Shown: positions 17,217-26,554, counted from the first letter of the stretch. The stretch: 64,000 nt of DNA from Phycisphaerales bacterium (GCA_020850415.1 JADZER010000054.1:1-64000); one strand, 5' to 3'. A program made the numbers and translations. Notes: generated by a model not told the origin, from the letters alone.

Positions 17217-18545
17217 TCACTGGCTCGCGCGGCTGATCCCCGCGACGCCGCCGATCAGGCCCGCGCCGACGGCATCGGCGGTCGGGCGGCTGTCGAGCGG
17301 GAGTATGGCCCGTATGACCCCGGCCCCGTCGTAGAGCACGACGACCGCCGCGGCGCCCGGTGCGAAGCGGTCGATGAGCCTGCCCTCGCCGCCGGTCCAG
17401 GCGAGCACGGGCCGGTCGGCTTCCGCGGCGGGCTCGACGGCCGCGAGCCAGGCCCCCGACTGCTGCGCGACGCGCTCGAGCATGCCCTCGGTGGTCTGGG
17501 CCTGGACGACGCCGACGAGCTCGGCGAAGCGGACGCGTTTGTCGAGGCGGCCGTCGAGGCGCCCTCGCAGAAGCTCGCGCCGGAGCTCGGCGACGCCGCC
17601 GATCGCGCCCTCGGCGACGGCGCGGGTGGTCTCCGCGGGCAGGTCGTCGCGGAGGAGGAGCGCGGCGTAGTACCGGGACTCGGGGAACAGTCCGGGCTGC
17701 GGCTCGACGCCCAGCACGCGCTCCTGGGGGCTCGCCACCGTCACGACGCGCAGCCTCGGGAAGTGATCACCGACGGCGATCGCCGGGCCGAGCGGGCGCA
17801 GGGCCGGCAGCCCCGACACGCGCCTCCGGCCGGAGAGGTCAACCCCCCAGCCGGCGGGGTCGCCGGGCTCGAGGGGCTCGCACTCGATGATCAGCCTTGT
17901 CTGCCCGCCGGGCTCCAGGTCGGCCTCGAAGCGGCGGACCCTCGCGCCGGCGAGCTCGATCGCGGCGGCGCCGGTCTCGGTCCGCCCGCTCAGGCGCACG
18001 CCGTCATGCCCGCCGATCGCGACGCGTTCGGCGTTCTCCCAGGCCAGCCCGCGGACGAGGGGGCACCAGTCCACCTCCGCCGGGTCGAAGGCCAGGCTCA
18101 GCTGGGGGATCGCGAGCGGCGGGAGCAACGCCCGCAGCACCGAGGCGGGGTCCGCCCCGGCCTCGGGGGCCTGCAGCTCGGCGTAGGTCGTCGGGTCGCG
18201 CCCGTGGACCGCGAGCAATCGCCCGCCCTGGGCGACCAGGGTCAGGTCGCCGAGCTCGAGCCTCGCCAGCCCGGACGCCCCCGGGACGCAGCGGACGATG
18301 AGGGAGAGCATGTCGCTCCGCCCTCCGGGACGCACGAGCGTTACCCGCACCCTGTCTGCCGTCGCGGCGTACCTGTAGCGCCCGATGACGGCCCAGAGGT
18401 TGGCGGCGACCTCCATCGATCCGGCGGCGGAGAGCCCGGGCTGGGGGGTCTCCCCCGGGGGCGCGGGGCTGGTCTCCACCTGCGCGCCGGCGTGCGGTGC
18501 ACGCAGCGCCAGCAAGCCCGCCGCGATCCACGCCGTTCGCCTCAC
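17217..18545 (-). CDS. Exported protein, LolA/DUF2092-like
   Basis: A 442-residue protein with a signal peptide (about 1-21, ending PHAGAQ). Residues about 45-230 show the pattern of a LolA-like or DUF2092 beta-sheet domain that begins with a helix (AANLWAVIGRYRYAATADRVRV). The C-terminal third includes a thioredoxin-like-looking stretch (GAAAVVVLYDGAGVIRAILP) but no active-site cysteines. It overlaps the end of folK by four bases (ATGA), so it is translated after folK. Assignment to the family is tentative. Confidence 0.7.
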   Translation of the reverse strand: MRRTAWIAAGLLALRAPHAGAQVETSPAPPGETPQPGLSAAGSMEVAANLWAVIGRYRYAATADRVRVTLVRPGGRSDMLSLIVRCVPGASGLARLELGDLTLVAQGGRLLAVHGRDPTTYAELQAPEAGADPASVLRALLPPLAIPQLSLAFDPAEVDWCPLVRGLAWENAERVAIGGHDGVRLSGRTETGAAAIELAGARVRRFEADLEPGGQTRLIIECEPLEPGDPAGWGVDLSGRRRVSGLPALRPLGPAIAVGDHFPRLRVVTVASPQERVLGVEPQPGLFPESRYYAALLLRDDLPAETTRAVAEGAIGGVAELRRELLRGRLDGRLDKRVRFAELVGVVQAQTTEGMLERVAQQSGAWLAAVEPAAEADRPVLAWTGGEGRLIDRFAPGAAAVVVLYDGAGVIRAILPLDSRPTADAVGAGLIGGVAGISRASQ

Positions 18546-19027
18546 GCCGATCCTCCCTGCTCCAAGGACGCCAGCAGACCCGACACGGTTCGACCCGTCC
18601 CGGGGACGGTGAGTTCCGGCGCCACCTCGGCGAGCGGCCGGAGCACGAAGAGGCGCTCGGCGAGCCTGGGGTGCGGGATGGTCAGGCCCGGCTCGTCGGA
18701 CTGCATGTCAGCGTACACGAGGATGTCGAGATCGAGCGTCCTGGGCCCCCACCGCCGCTCGGCGGCGCGGTCGCGCCCGTTGGCCCGCTCGATGCGGTGG
18801 AGCTCTTCCAGCAGGGGGCGCGGGCCGAGGCCGGTCTCGATCACCGCGACGGTGTTGAGGTAGGGACCCTGCTCGATCGGTCCGACGGGGTCGGTCTCGA
18901 TCACGGCGGAGAGGGCGACCACGCGGGTGGCTTGGAGGCGGCCCAGGGCATCGACCGCGGCGCGGACGAACGCGCCCCGGTCGCCCAGGTTCGAGCCGAT
19001 CCCCAGATAGACCAAGGCGTCGGGCAT
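18542..19027 (-). CDS. folK: 2-amino-4-hydroxy-6-hydroxymethyldihydropteridine pyrophosphokinase
   Basis: HPPK transfers pyrophosphate from ATP to the pterin in folate synthesis. The 161-residue product has GIGSNLGDR near the N-terminus, the family motif GPYLNTVAVIET, the metal/ATP-binding block RRWGPRTLDLDILVY, and the late PHPRLAERLFVLRPLAEVAP block. Start chosen at ATG 19027; a second ATG at 19039 is possible but adds residues not typical of the family. It overlaps the exported protein gene downstream. Confidence 0.95.
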   Translation of the reverse strand: MPDALVYLGIGSNLGDRGAFVRAAVDALGRLQATRVVALSAVIETDPVGPIEQGPYLNTVAVIETGLGPRPLLEELHRIERANGRDRAAERRWGPRTLDLDILVYADMQSDEPGLTIPHPRLAERLFVLRPLAEVAPELTVPGTGRTVSGLLASLEQGGSA

Positions 19028-19069
19028 CGCCCAATGCAAGGGGCCCGGAGCGCCCGGGACAAGGCGCCG

Positions 19070-19102
19070 GGAAGAGAAACGCCGCCGGACGGGCCGGCGG
19101 CG
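19070..19102 (-). terminator. Rho-independent terminator of fliA
   Basis: A perfect 9-base-pair GC stem (19080-19088 with 19094-19102) closes a 5-base loop. On the minus strand it is followed by TTTCTCTTC. It lies about 85 bases after the fliA stop codon and before folK, so it should end the flagellar transcript. Confidence 0.8.
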
Positions 19103-19186
19103 TCGGGGGATTGCGGGTTCCTGGAACGGTGTCGGGGCCGGTTGCAGGGGCGAGGCGTGGGGCCAGATGCTGGGCGAGCCGCGGGG

Positions 19187-20059
19187 CTAGGCGTCGGCTT
19201 CCTCGAGCTCTTTCATCCGGTGCTGCATCTGGGCCTTGAGCCTGGCGAGGATGGAGCTGTGCATCTGGCTGACGCGGGACTCGGAGAGGTCGAGTGTGGC
19301 GCCGATCTCCTTCATGGTCATGCCCTCGTAGTAGTAGAGGAGGACGATGAGTTTCTCGGCGCGGCTGAGCCCCTTGGTGATGAGCTCTTTGAGGTCGTTG
19401 CGCTGGATCTCGGCGAGGGGGTTGGTCTGGGTCTCGTCGCGGATGACATCGATCTCCCGGACATCCCGGGACCCGTCGCTGGGGAAGCACCGGCGGTTCA
19501 GGCTGACGGTGCCGACGGCCTTGCCGTCGCGGAGGTACTTCTCGAGTTCCTCGGCCTCGAGCCCGAGCCGCTCGGCGATGTCCTCCTCGGTGGCGGTGAC
19601 GCCGGACTCCATCTCGAGCTTCTGTCGGATCTGCTCGACCTTGCCGGTGCGCTGGCGGACGAGGCGGGGCACCCAGTCCATCGATCGCAGTTCGTCGAGG
19701 ATCGCGCCGCGGATGCGGGGCGCGCAGTAGGTCTCGAACTTGACCTTGCGGCCGAGGTCGAACGCGTCGATGGCGTCCATGAGCCCGAAGAGCCCGGCGC
19801 TCATCAGGTCCTCGATGTCCACCTCGTCGGGCAGGCGGGAGTAGATCCGCTCGGCGTTGTACCGCACGAGCGGGAGGTACTTCTCCATGAGGTAGTTGCG
19901 GATCGTCCCGTCGGCCGTCTCCTGATAGGACGCCCAGACCTGTTCGATCGGGATGTCGTCGTAGGGGGAGGGGATGTTCGACGGTTCGGCGTGGCGGGCG
20001 CTGCGGCGTGAAGCGCCGCGCGACCCGATCCTGCCCATCGACGATCTCGCCATTGCCAT
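19187..20059 (-). CDS. fliA: RNA polymerase sigma factor FliA (sigma-28)
   Basis: A 290-residue flagellar-class sigma factor. Region 2 is visible as DLMSAGLFGLMDAIDAFDLGRKVKFETYCAPRI, the -10-recognising part specific to FliA/WhiG/SigD proteins. Region 3 follows with VRQRTGKVEQIRQKLE, and region 4 as EGMTMKEIGATLDLSESRVSQ (the helix-turn-helix). The N-terminus carries about 35 extra residues rich in Arg and Ser. It is the last gene of the flagellar cluster and is followed by a strong terminator. It is expected to read the GCCGATAA-type promoters seen nearby. Confidence 0.95.
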   Translation of the reverse strand: MAMARSSMGRIGSRGASRRSARHAEPSNIPSPYDDIPIEQVWASYQETADGTIRNYLMEKYLPLVRYNAERIYSRLPDEVDIEDLMSAGLFGLMDAIDAFDLGRKVKFETYCAPRIRGAILDELRSMDWVPRLVRQRTGKVEQIRQKLEMESGVTATEEDIAERLGLEAEELEKYLRDGKAVGTVSLNRRCFPSDGSRDVREIDVIRDETQTNPLAEIQRNDLKELITKGLSRAEKLIVLLYYYEGMTMKEIGATLDLSESRVSQMHSSILARLKAQMQHRMKELEEADA

Positions 20060-20155
20060 GGTCGGCTCCTTGACCCTTGCGTTTCGTCACGCGGCGCCGA
20101 GTGGCGCACGCCGCGTTGCCGAGGTCGAAGCCGATCCTTGGCCCGACCGGACGGG

Positions 20156-20161
20156 AGTATA
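20156..20161 (-). promoter_or_regulatory. Possible -10 box upstream of fliA
   Basis: TATACT on the minus strand, five of six matches to the sigma-70 -10 hexamer, lies about 100 bases before the fliA start in the 162-base gap. No convincing -35 hexamer is at 16-18 bases. It would allow fliA to be made separately from the gene upstream. Confidence 0.35.
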
Positions 20162-20221
20162 CAAACTCCTGCGGGCATGCGTGGCCAAGGACCGATTTCG
20201 TGCAAAAAAATTCACGGACTA

Positions 20222-20497
20222 TCAACCCTCGAGTATCTCGACCTCGCTCTGGGCGCCGGCCGGCTCCGGGATGCGCACCGGCTTGGGAATGGGGTTATTC
20301 GCGGTCGTTGCGGCGACATGCTCCCGCACCGCCACCATTGCCATGTGGCCCAGCACACGACCTATTGCGCCCGCGGCGAGGAGCACCACAATGGCTCGGA
20401 GCAGCACGGTCGTGGCCGGGGCCTGCGTGAGCATCCCTGACGCGATCGACACGGCGAACGCACACAACGCGAACACCACGGCGATCTGTTGAGGCAT
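20222..20497 (-). CDS. Small two-helix membrane protein in the flagellar cluster
   Basis: A 91-residue protein not recognised from any named family. Two hydrophobic segments lie at about 6-24 and 30-53, followed by a polar C-terminus with Pro and Glu (about 65-91). The ATG at 20497 lacks a clear ribosome site; a GTG at 20515 would add six residues. It lies between flhG and fliA on the same strand. A good FliA-type promoter box lies about 55 bases upstream. Its location suggests a flagellum-linked membrane function, which is inference. Confidence 0.65.
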   Translation of the reverse strand: MPQQIAVVFALCAFAVSIASGMLTQAPATTVLLRAIVVLLAAGAIGRVLGHMAMVAVREHVAATTANNPIPKPVRIPEPAGAQSEVEILEG

Positions 20498-20551
20498 GCG
20501 GTCGGTCAAGCCCACACTCCCACTCGCGCGCCCCGCGCGGCCGCGGGCGTT

Positions 20552-20579
20552 CTATCGGCCCGGCGCGCGGGCGACTTTG
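20552..20579 (-). promoter_or_regulatory. Candidate sigma-28 (FliA) promoter
   Basis: On the minus strand, CAAA (20576-20579) and GCCGATAG (20552-20559) are separated by 16 bases. The sigma-28 consensus is TAAA, about 15 bases, then GCCGATAA, so matches are three of four and seven of eight. The start point would fall near 20545, just ahead of the small membrane protein gene and fliA. Confidence 0.5.
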
Positions 20580-20667
20580 GTTTCTTCCGCCGACCCACTC
20601 GACAAAGATCGCGCAGAGCGCATAAACCTCCGCGAGGGGCGTGCCAATCGGTGCGGATTGCGAAGTG

Positions 20668-21546
20668 TCACCCAGTTCGCTGCACCAGCCGGGTGAGCGC
20701 GGAGGCGAGGAGCCGCACATCCCGGCTGGCCGGGCACCGGGGCCACGCCAGCAGGTGGGGCCGGCGGCGCCGGACGGCCTGCCCGACGCGATCGTCGAGG
20801 CGGACCGAGCCCAGGAGGACGGGGCGGCAGCCGAGGAACCGTTCGCAAGTACTTGACAGTCTTGCACTTACGCGCTCGGCCTCCGGGTGTCGCCGGACCT
20901 CGTTGACCACGAGGGCCACGCGCGGCTCGCCCCCGCCGGAGGCCCGGGCCCGGGTCACGGCGCACTTGATCAGGCCGTAGGCGTCGGCGATCGAGGTCGG
21001 TTCGGGGGTGAGGACGACGAGCAGCCTGTCGGCGGCGGCGGCGAAGGCGAGCACATCGCGCCCGATGCCCGCGCCGGTATCGATGAGCACCAGGTCGCTG
21101 CGGGACTCGAGTTCCCACAGATTCTCCACAAGGCGCTGCCGGCTCGGGGCGTCCATGTCCGCCACCCTGGCGACGCCGACCGCGCCGGGCACGAGGAGGA
21201 AACCCCCCGGCGCCGCCACGGCGCAGGAGGCGAGCCCGCCCCCCTCGGCGATGACCTGGTCGAGCCGACGCCCGGGGGAAAGCCCGCAGAGCACATCGGC
21301 GTTGGCCATGCCCAGATCGGCATCGAGCAGGGTCGTCCGGCACCCGGCCTGGACGAGGGCGATGGCGAGGTTTACGGCGAGGTTGGTCTTGCCGACGCCG
21401 CCCTTGCCGGAGGCGATCGCGACGACCGGCACGCGCCGGGCGGGCGCACGGGCGGGGGTCGCGGCGCGAGCGCCCGCCATCGCCTCCACGAGGGCGCGGA
21501 GGCGCGAGGCCTGGTCGGCCGGCCCGCCAGTGGAGACCGTCGCCAT
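20668..21546 (-). CDS. flhG: Flagellar number regulator FlhG (MinD-like ATPase)
   Basis: FlhG (FleN, YlxH) is a ParA/MinD-type ATPase that controls flagellum number and placement with FlhF. The 292-residue product has the N-terminal DQASRLR motif (11-17), the known FlhF-activating element of the form DQAxxLR. The deviant Walker A motif SGKGGVGKT is at 46-54, and the DADLGMANADVLCGL block follows. A C-terminal amphipathic helix is plausible (VRLLASALTRLVQ). Its start overlaps the flhF stop codon (ATGA). Confidence 0.93.
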   Translation of the reverse strand: MATVSTGGPADQASRLRALVEAMAGARAATPARAPARRVPVVAIASGKGGVGKTNLAVNLAIALVQAGCRTTLLDADLGMANADVLCGLSPGRRLDQVIAEGGGLASCAVAAPGGFLLVPGAVGVARVADMDAPSRQRLVENLWELESRSDLVLIDTGAGIGRDVLAFAAAADRLLVVLTPEPTSIADAYGLIKCAVTRARASGGGEPRVALVVNEVRRHPEAERVSARLSSTCERFLGCRPVLLGSVRLDDRVGQAVRRRRPHLLAWPRCPASRDVRLLASALTRLVQRTG

Positions 21547-23135
21547 CACACGCCCCCCGAGTACACCTTCCACGCCGCCTGCCCATCGAGCACGAGCCTG
21601 GCGAGCCTCTCGGCGCTCGCCGGCTCGATGTGGTCGGGCACCTCCTGGCCTGTCGTGACATACGACAGCGGGAGCTTCACCCTCGCCGCGATGTTCGCGA
21701 GCACGCCGAAGTCCACCGTCTCGTCGAGCTTGGTGAGGATGAGGCGCCCCGGGGCCAGGGCTCCGAACCGCTCGGCGGCGGCGAGGATCACGGACTCGGC
21801 CGCCGCCAGCGAGAGCACCAGGTGCGTGCACTCGGGCTTGGCGGCGTCGAGGAACTCCCGCAGCTCGCCGAGGCGGGAGGCATCGTGCTGCGACCGCCCG
21901 GCGGTGTCGATCAGGACGACCTCGCAGTCGGACAGGGCTTCGACGGCGGCCTCCATGTCCTGCGGGGAGAGGGCGACCTTGAGGGGCAGTCCGACGATAT
22001 CGGCGTAGGTGCGGAGCTGCTCGACGGCGGCGATGCGGTAGGTGTCCGCGGTGACGAGCCCGACCTTCCTGCCGTGGCGGAGTTTGTAGGTGGCCGCGAG
22101 CTTGGCGACGGTGGTGGTCTTTCCGACGCCGGTCGGCCCGACCAGGGCCACGACCGCGGGACGGCCGTGCTCGGCCCGGACGGGGGGCCTCGGGTCGCCG
22201 ACGACGGAGATGGCGCGGGTCAGCGCCCGCAGCATGGCGTCGCGCACGGTGACGGCATCGGCCAGTTCGGCGCCCGAGAGCTGGTCGCGCACGGCCGACA
22301 CCAGATCATCCGCGAGCTCCGTGCGGACCTGGTTGTCCACAAGACGCAGGTAGAGGTCGAAGAGGGGGCCGGTGCTGACGGCGGGCCCGGTCTGGGGTTC
22401 GAGCGTCCGTGCGGCCCGGACTTCGGCCCGGCGCGAGGACTGGAGCACCTGGCCCACAAGGCGGCGGATCGCCGCGAGCTCCTCTTCGAGGGCGGCGTGG
22501 GCGCCGGAGTTCGTGGGGGCGGGCTCGACCCGCGTGGCCGCGAGACGGGGCGCGGGCTTGGGCGTCGCCAGTGGCGGAGGACCAGTCGGGGGGACGGGCA
22601 GGGCGTGCCCGGGGGCGGCTCCCCCGATAGGGCCCGTCGCGCCCGGCTTGGCCTCGACGAGGCTCGCGGGCCTGGGTACGGGCCGGGTCTGCGCCCTGTC
22701 GTCAGTACGGGGCTCGGGGTGGGGCTCGGGGCGGGGGTCCGGGCGGGGGTATGTAGCGCCGGCGAGCGACGACACCGGTCGCCCGCGCACGACATCCTCG
22801 TCGGCGCGCCTCGTCGGCTGGAACCAGGGCGGCGTCGGCACGAACGACTCGCCGCTGTGCGGGCGGCCGATTCTTTCCTCGGGGAGCGTCAGCCCCGCGT
22901 CGGTCTCGGCGGCCCGGGGGCGGACGCGCCGGGGCCGGACCACCCCCGGGTCGGCGGAGGCGGTGATCTCGACGATCTCCCGCGCGCCGACGCCCATCAC
23001 GCCGCCAACCCGGTAGCTCCGGGTGTGCAGGATGACCGCGTCGGGCCCGAGGTCGCGCTTGACCTCGGCCAGGGCGTCCGCCATGGTCGGGGCGTGGAAA
23101 GTTCGAAGTGGGGATCGGTGCGTCGTCGTCGCCAT
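21546..23135 (-). CDS. flhF: Flagellar biosynthesis GTPase FlhF
   Basis: An SRP-type GTPase that places the flagellum. The 529-residue product has the N-terminal basic domain (TFHAPTMADALAEVKRDLGPDAVILHTR), a long Pro/Arg/Glu-rich linker (about 105-210), and the NG domain. The latter shows Walker A GPTGVGKT (333-340), TADTYRIAAVEQL, DTAGRS and LTKLDE. The linker is longer than in most FlhF proteins. Start chosen at ATG 23135 behind AGGAG; an upstream in-frame ATG adds 12 unrelated residues. It is coupled to flhG. Confidence 0.95.
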   Translation of the reverse strand: MATTTHRSPLRTFHAPTMADALAEVKRDLGPDAVILHTRSYRVGGVMGVGAREIVEITASADPGVVRPRRVRPRAAETDAGLTLPEERIGRPHSGESFVPTPPWFQPTRRADEDVVRGRPVSSLAGATYPRPDPRPEPHPEPRTDDRAQTRPVPRPASLVEAKPGATGPIGGAAPGHALPVPPTGPPPLATPKPAPRLAATRVEPAPTNSGAHAALEEELAAIRRLVGQVLQSSRRAEVRAARTLEPQTGPAVSTGPLFDLYLRLVDNQVRTELADDLVSAVRDQLSGAELADAVTVRDAMLRALTRAISVVGDPRPPVRAEHGRPAVVALVGPTGVGKTTTVAKLAATYKLRHGRKVGLVTADTYRIAAVEQLRTYADIVGLPLKVALSPQDMEAAVEALSDCEVVLIDTAGRSQHDASRLGELREFLDAAKPECTHLVLSLAAAESVILAAAERFGALAPGRLILTKLDETVDFGVLANIAARVKLPLSYVTTGQEVPDHIEPASAERLARLVLDGQAAWKVYSGGV

Positions 23136-23216
23136 CCGTGGCTCCTCGAGGACGCGGACACTGTATCGCAAACCCGCCGTCCCCGCTCGGCTCGCGGGGG
23201 AATCCTTTCCGAATGA

Positions 23217-25385
23217 TTAGGCCGCGGCGGGCTCGGCCGCCCGCCCCGCCGGCTCGGGGCTGACCAGGCCGACCGATTCGACCTCGACGCCGGGGGGGAT
23301 CTCGTTGTAGCCGAGGACCGCGGCGGTCGCGAGGTGGGGCTCGAGGATCTGGCGGACCTGGGCCCGGACCTGCGGGGAGGCGATGACGACGGCGTGGTGC
23401 CCGCCGGCGGTGACGCGCTGGAGCGCCCGGAGGATCAGCTCAGCCGCGCGGGTGGCGACCCTGGCGGGCATGGAGAGGCTGGTCCCCGCCGGTCCGCGCT
23501 CGATGTAGGAGGCGATGTGGTCCTCGAAGGCGGGGTCGAGGGTGACGCAGACGAGCCTGGGCTTGCCGTTCTCGCCCGGGGCGGCGTACTGCTCGCAGAT
23601 GACGCGGCGCAGGGCGTTGCGCACATACTCGGTCAGGATGTCGACATCCTTGGTCTTGGGCCCCCAGTCGGCGAGGGTCTCGATGATGGACTCCATGTCG
23701 CGGATGGGGACTCTCTCGCGGAGCAGGTTGTGCAGGACGCGCTGGAGGTCCGCGACCTTGATGGCCGCCGGGATGGCCTCCTCGACGAGCTTGGGCGACT
23801 TGGCCCGCAGGTTCTCGAGGAGGTTGTTGACCTCTTCCCTCGTCAGCAGCTCGTGGGCGTGCTGCTTGACGATCTCGGTCAGGTGGGTCGCGAGGACGCT
23901 GGTGGGATCGACGACGGTGTAGTTCATGGTCTCGGCCCGGTGGCGCTGGGCGCGTTCGATCCACCACGCGTCGAGGCCGAAGGCAGGCTCGCGGGTCCGC
24001 TCGCCCTGCACCTTGCCGGTGGCGATGCCCGAGTCCATCGCCATGAGCATGCCGGGCTTGAGCTCGCCCTGGGCGACCACGGCGCCGCGGATCTTCACCC
24101 GGTACTGCCCCGGCTCGAGCTGCATGTTGTCGCGGATGCGGATGGGCGGGGTCACGAGCCCGATCTCGGCCGCGATCTGGCGCCGGATCGCGCCGATCCG
24201 GTCGAGCAGATCGCCGCCCTGGCCGGCGTCCACCAGCGCCACGAGCCCGAAGCCGATCTCGAGCTCCATGGTGTCGACCTTGAGCAGGTTCTCGATCGGC
24301 GGTGGCTCGGGGGGGGTCTGCGCCTGGGCGACGGCGGCGTCCCGCGCCTGGGCGGCCTTGGACTTCGCCGCCCGGAACATCCCGAACGCGAGGAGGCCCA
24401 GCCCGGCGCCGGTGGCCAGGAGCGGCACGGTGGGCAGGGGCGTCAGGGCCAGCAGCGCGAGGAAGATGGCGGTGATGGCCAGCCCGCGCGGCTGGCTCAT
24501 GAGCTGGCCGGTGAGCTCCTCGCCCAGGTCCTCCTTGGCCCCCGACCGGGTGACGATGAGGGCCGCGGCGATCGAGATGATGAAGGAGGGGATCTGGCTG
24601 GTGAGACCGTCGCCGATGGTGAGCTTGGTGAAGACGCTCGCGGTCTGGGCGAACGGCCACCCGCGCTCGATGATGCCGACGGCCAGGCCGCCGCCGATGT
24701 TGAGGCCGGTGATGATGATGCCGGCGACGGCGTCGCCTCTGACGAACTTGGAGGCGCCGTCCATGGCGCCGAAGAAGTCGGCCTCCTGGGCGATCTCCTC
24801 GCGTCGCCTCCTCGCGTCGGCCTCGTTGATGATGCCGGCGTTGAGGTCCGAGTCGATGGCCATCTGCTTGCCGGGCATGGCGTCGAGCGTGAACCTGGCC
24901 GCGACCTCGGCGATGCGTGAGGCGCCCTTGGTGATGACGACAAACTGGACGATGACCAGCAGGAGGAAGATCACGACGCCGACGAACAGCGAGTCGCCGG
25001 CGACGAACTCGCCGAAGGCGCTGATGACCTTGCCGGCGACGCCGATCGCCTCCTCGGGCCCGGCGGCGTCGGCCGTCAGGATGAGCCGGGTCGACGCGAT
25101 GTTCAGCACGAGGCGCAGCATCGTCGTGGCCAGCAGCAGCGAGGGGAAGACGCTGAAGTCCAGCGGCTTGGACATGTAGATGGTCGTCAGGAGGATGATC
25201 ACGGCCAGCGAGATATTGCCCGAGATGAGGAGGTCCATCACGAGCGGTGGCAGCGGGACAAGGATGACGACGAGCAGCATCACGAACCCGAGGGGGACGA
25301 TCAGCCCCTTGTGCCGGTGCATGCGGCGCATCCACGCGGGGAGCCCGTCGCCAGAACCGCCGGGTTTGATCGCTCGCTCAGCCAC
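23217..25385 (-). CDS. flhA: Flagellar type III export protein FlhA
   Basis: The export-gate subunit of the flagellar type III secretion apparatus. The 722-residue length is normal. The N-terminal half has about eight membrane helices and the signature FSVFPSLLLATTMLRLVLNIASTRLIL. The central cytoplasmic loop contains the FHIPEP-like region (FTLDAMPGKQMAIDSDLNAGIINEADARRRR). The C-terminal half is the cytosolic domain that docks export chaperones. It lies 20 bases after flhB and 81 bases before flhF. Confidence 0.97.
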   Translation of the reverse strand: MAERAIKPGGSGDGLPAWMRRMHRHKGLIVPLGFVMLLVVILVPLPPLVMDLLISGNISLAVIILLTTIYMSKPLDFSVFPSLLLATTMLRLVLNIASTRLILTADAAGPEEAIGVAGKVISAFGEFVAGDSLFVGVVIFLLLVIVQFVVITKGASRIAEVAARFTLDAMPGKQMAIDSDLNAGIINEADARRRREEIAQEADFFGAMDGASKFVRGDAVAGIIITGLNIGGGLAVGIIERGWPFAQTASVFTKLTIGDGLTSQIPSFIISIAAALIVTRSGAKEDLGEELTGQLMSQPRGLAITAIFLALLALTPLPTVPLLATGAGLGLLAFGMFRAAKSKAAQARDAAVAQAQTPPEPPPIENLLKVDTMELEIGFGLVALVDAGQGGDLLDRIGAIRRQIAAEIGLVTPPIRIRDNMQLEPGQYRVKIRGAVVAQGELKPGMLMAMDSGIATGKVQGERTREPAFGLDAWWIERAQRHRAETMNYTVVDPTSVLATHLTEIVKQHAHELLTREEVNNLLENLRAKSPKLVEEAIPAAIKVADLQRVLHNLLRERVPIRDMESIIETLADWGPKTKDVDILTEYVRNALRRVICEQYAAPGENGKPRLVCVTLDPAFEDHIASYIERGPAGTSLSMPARVATRAAELILRALQRVTAGGHHAVVIASPQVRAQVRQILEPHLATAAVLGYNEIPPGVEVESVGLVSPEPAGRAAEPAAA

Positions 25386-25405
25386 GCCCCGCCTCTACTC
25401 CTTGC

Positions 25406-26545
25406 TCACGCCGCGCCCACGGGGCGGCGCGCCCGCCTCGCCCGCGCCCTTGCGCGCTCGTGCACCCGCCCGCGGGCGCCGGCCGACTCGCCCTCGAGCC
25501 GGTACACATACGCCAGGATCTCCGCCACGGCCTCGTAGTACTCGGCCGAGATCTCCCGCCCCACCTCGACGCCGAAGTAGAGCCCGCGCGCGAGGGGCGG
25601 GCGCTCGATGATCGGCACGCCGTTGGCCGCGGCCACGAGCCTGATCCGCTGCGCCATGTAGTCGGCGCCCTTGGCGACGACGCGCGGGGCGCTCATGGTC
25701 TCGGTGTCGTACCGCAGCGCGACGGCGAAGTGGGTCGGGTTGGTCACGACCACATCGGCCACGGGCACATTGGCCTGGATCTGCTGCAGGACGATCTGGC
25801 GCATCATGCGGAACCGCTGCCCCTTGACCTGGGGGTCGCCCTCCATGCTCCGGCGTTCGTCCTTGACCTGCTGCTTGGTCATTTTCAGGTCTTCGGTGTG
25901 CTGCCAGCGCTGGTAGAGCCAGTCGATGAGGCCGATCACCAGAAGAACGGCCGCGAGCCAGATCGCCAGCGCCAGCAGCATGCGGGCGATCATGAGCATG
26001 CCCTGCAGGGCGGACAGCGCCGGCAGGCCGACGATTTTCGGCACCCAGCCCGACACGACGCCCACCGCGACCGCCACCACGAAGACGAGCTTGAAGCTGT
26101 TGAGGATGGACTTCACGAGGCTGCGCTTGGAGAGGATCCGCTTGACCCCCGCGATGGGGTTGAGCTTGCCCAGGTTCGGCTTGAGGGGGCGCGCCGTGAG
26201 GAGCCACCCGACCTGCATGAACTGGGCGAGCGCCGCGACCAGGCCCGTTATGAGCAGGAGCGGCCCGGCGACCTTGGCCCCGTCGATCGCGATCGCCCTC
26301 GCGAGGGGCCAGACGCTGGCGGGGTCGGTCGACCAGCCCGCGCCCTCGGCGGTGTAGGACTTCTCCATGATCGCCAGGAACGAGCGCCCGATGAAGCCGC
26401 CGGCGAACACCAGGATCGCGACGCCGGCCGCCAGATCGACGGCGCTGGAGAGGTCCTGGCTCTTGGCGACCTGGCCGCGGTCGCGGGCCTCGCTGAGGCG
26501 CCGCGAGGTCGGCTTCTCGGTCCGTTCGCCCATGTCTTCGGCCAT
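25406..26545 (-). CDS. flhB: Flagellar type III export switch protein FlhB
   Basis: FlhB switches export from hook to filament substrates by cutting itself. The 379-residue product begins GERTEKPTSRRLSEARDRGQVAKSQ, the family signature, and has four membrane helices. The self-cleavage motif NPTH is intact at 269-272. The C-terminus is extended and Arg-rich. It sits between fliR and flhA with 9- and 20-base gaps. Confidence 0.97.
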   Translation of the reverse strand: MAEDMGERTEKPTSRRLSEARDRGQVAKSQDLSSAVDLAAGVAILVFAGGFIGRSFLAIMEKSYTAEGAGWSTDPASVWPLARAIAIDGAKVAGPLLLITGLVAALAQFMQVGWLLTARPLKPNLGKLNPIAGVKRILSKRSLVKSILNSFKLVFVVAVAVGVVSGWVPKIVGLPALSALQGMLMIARMLLALAIWLAAVLLVIGLIDWLYQRWQHTEDLKMTKQQVKDERRSMEGDPQVKGQRFRMMRQIVLQQIQANVPVADVVVTNPTHFAVALRYDTETMSAPRVVAKGADYMAQRIRLVAAANGVPIIERPPLARGLYFGVEVGREISAEYYEAVAEILAYVYRLEGESAGARGRVHERARARARRARRPVGAA

Positions 26546-26554
26546 CGTCGGCTC

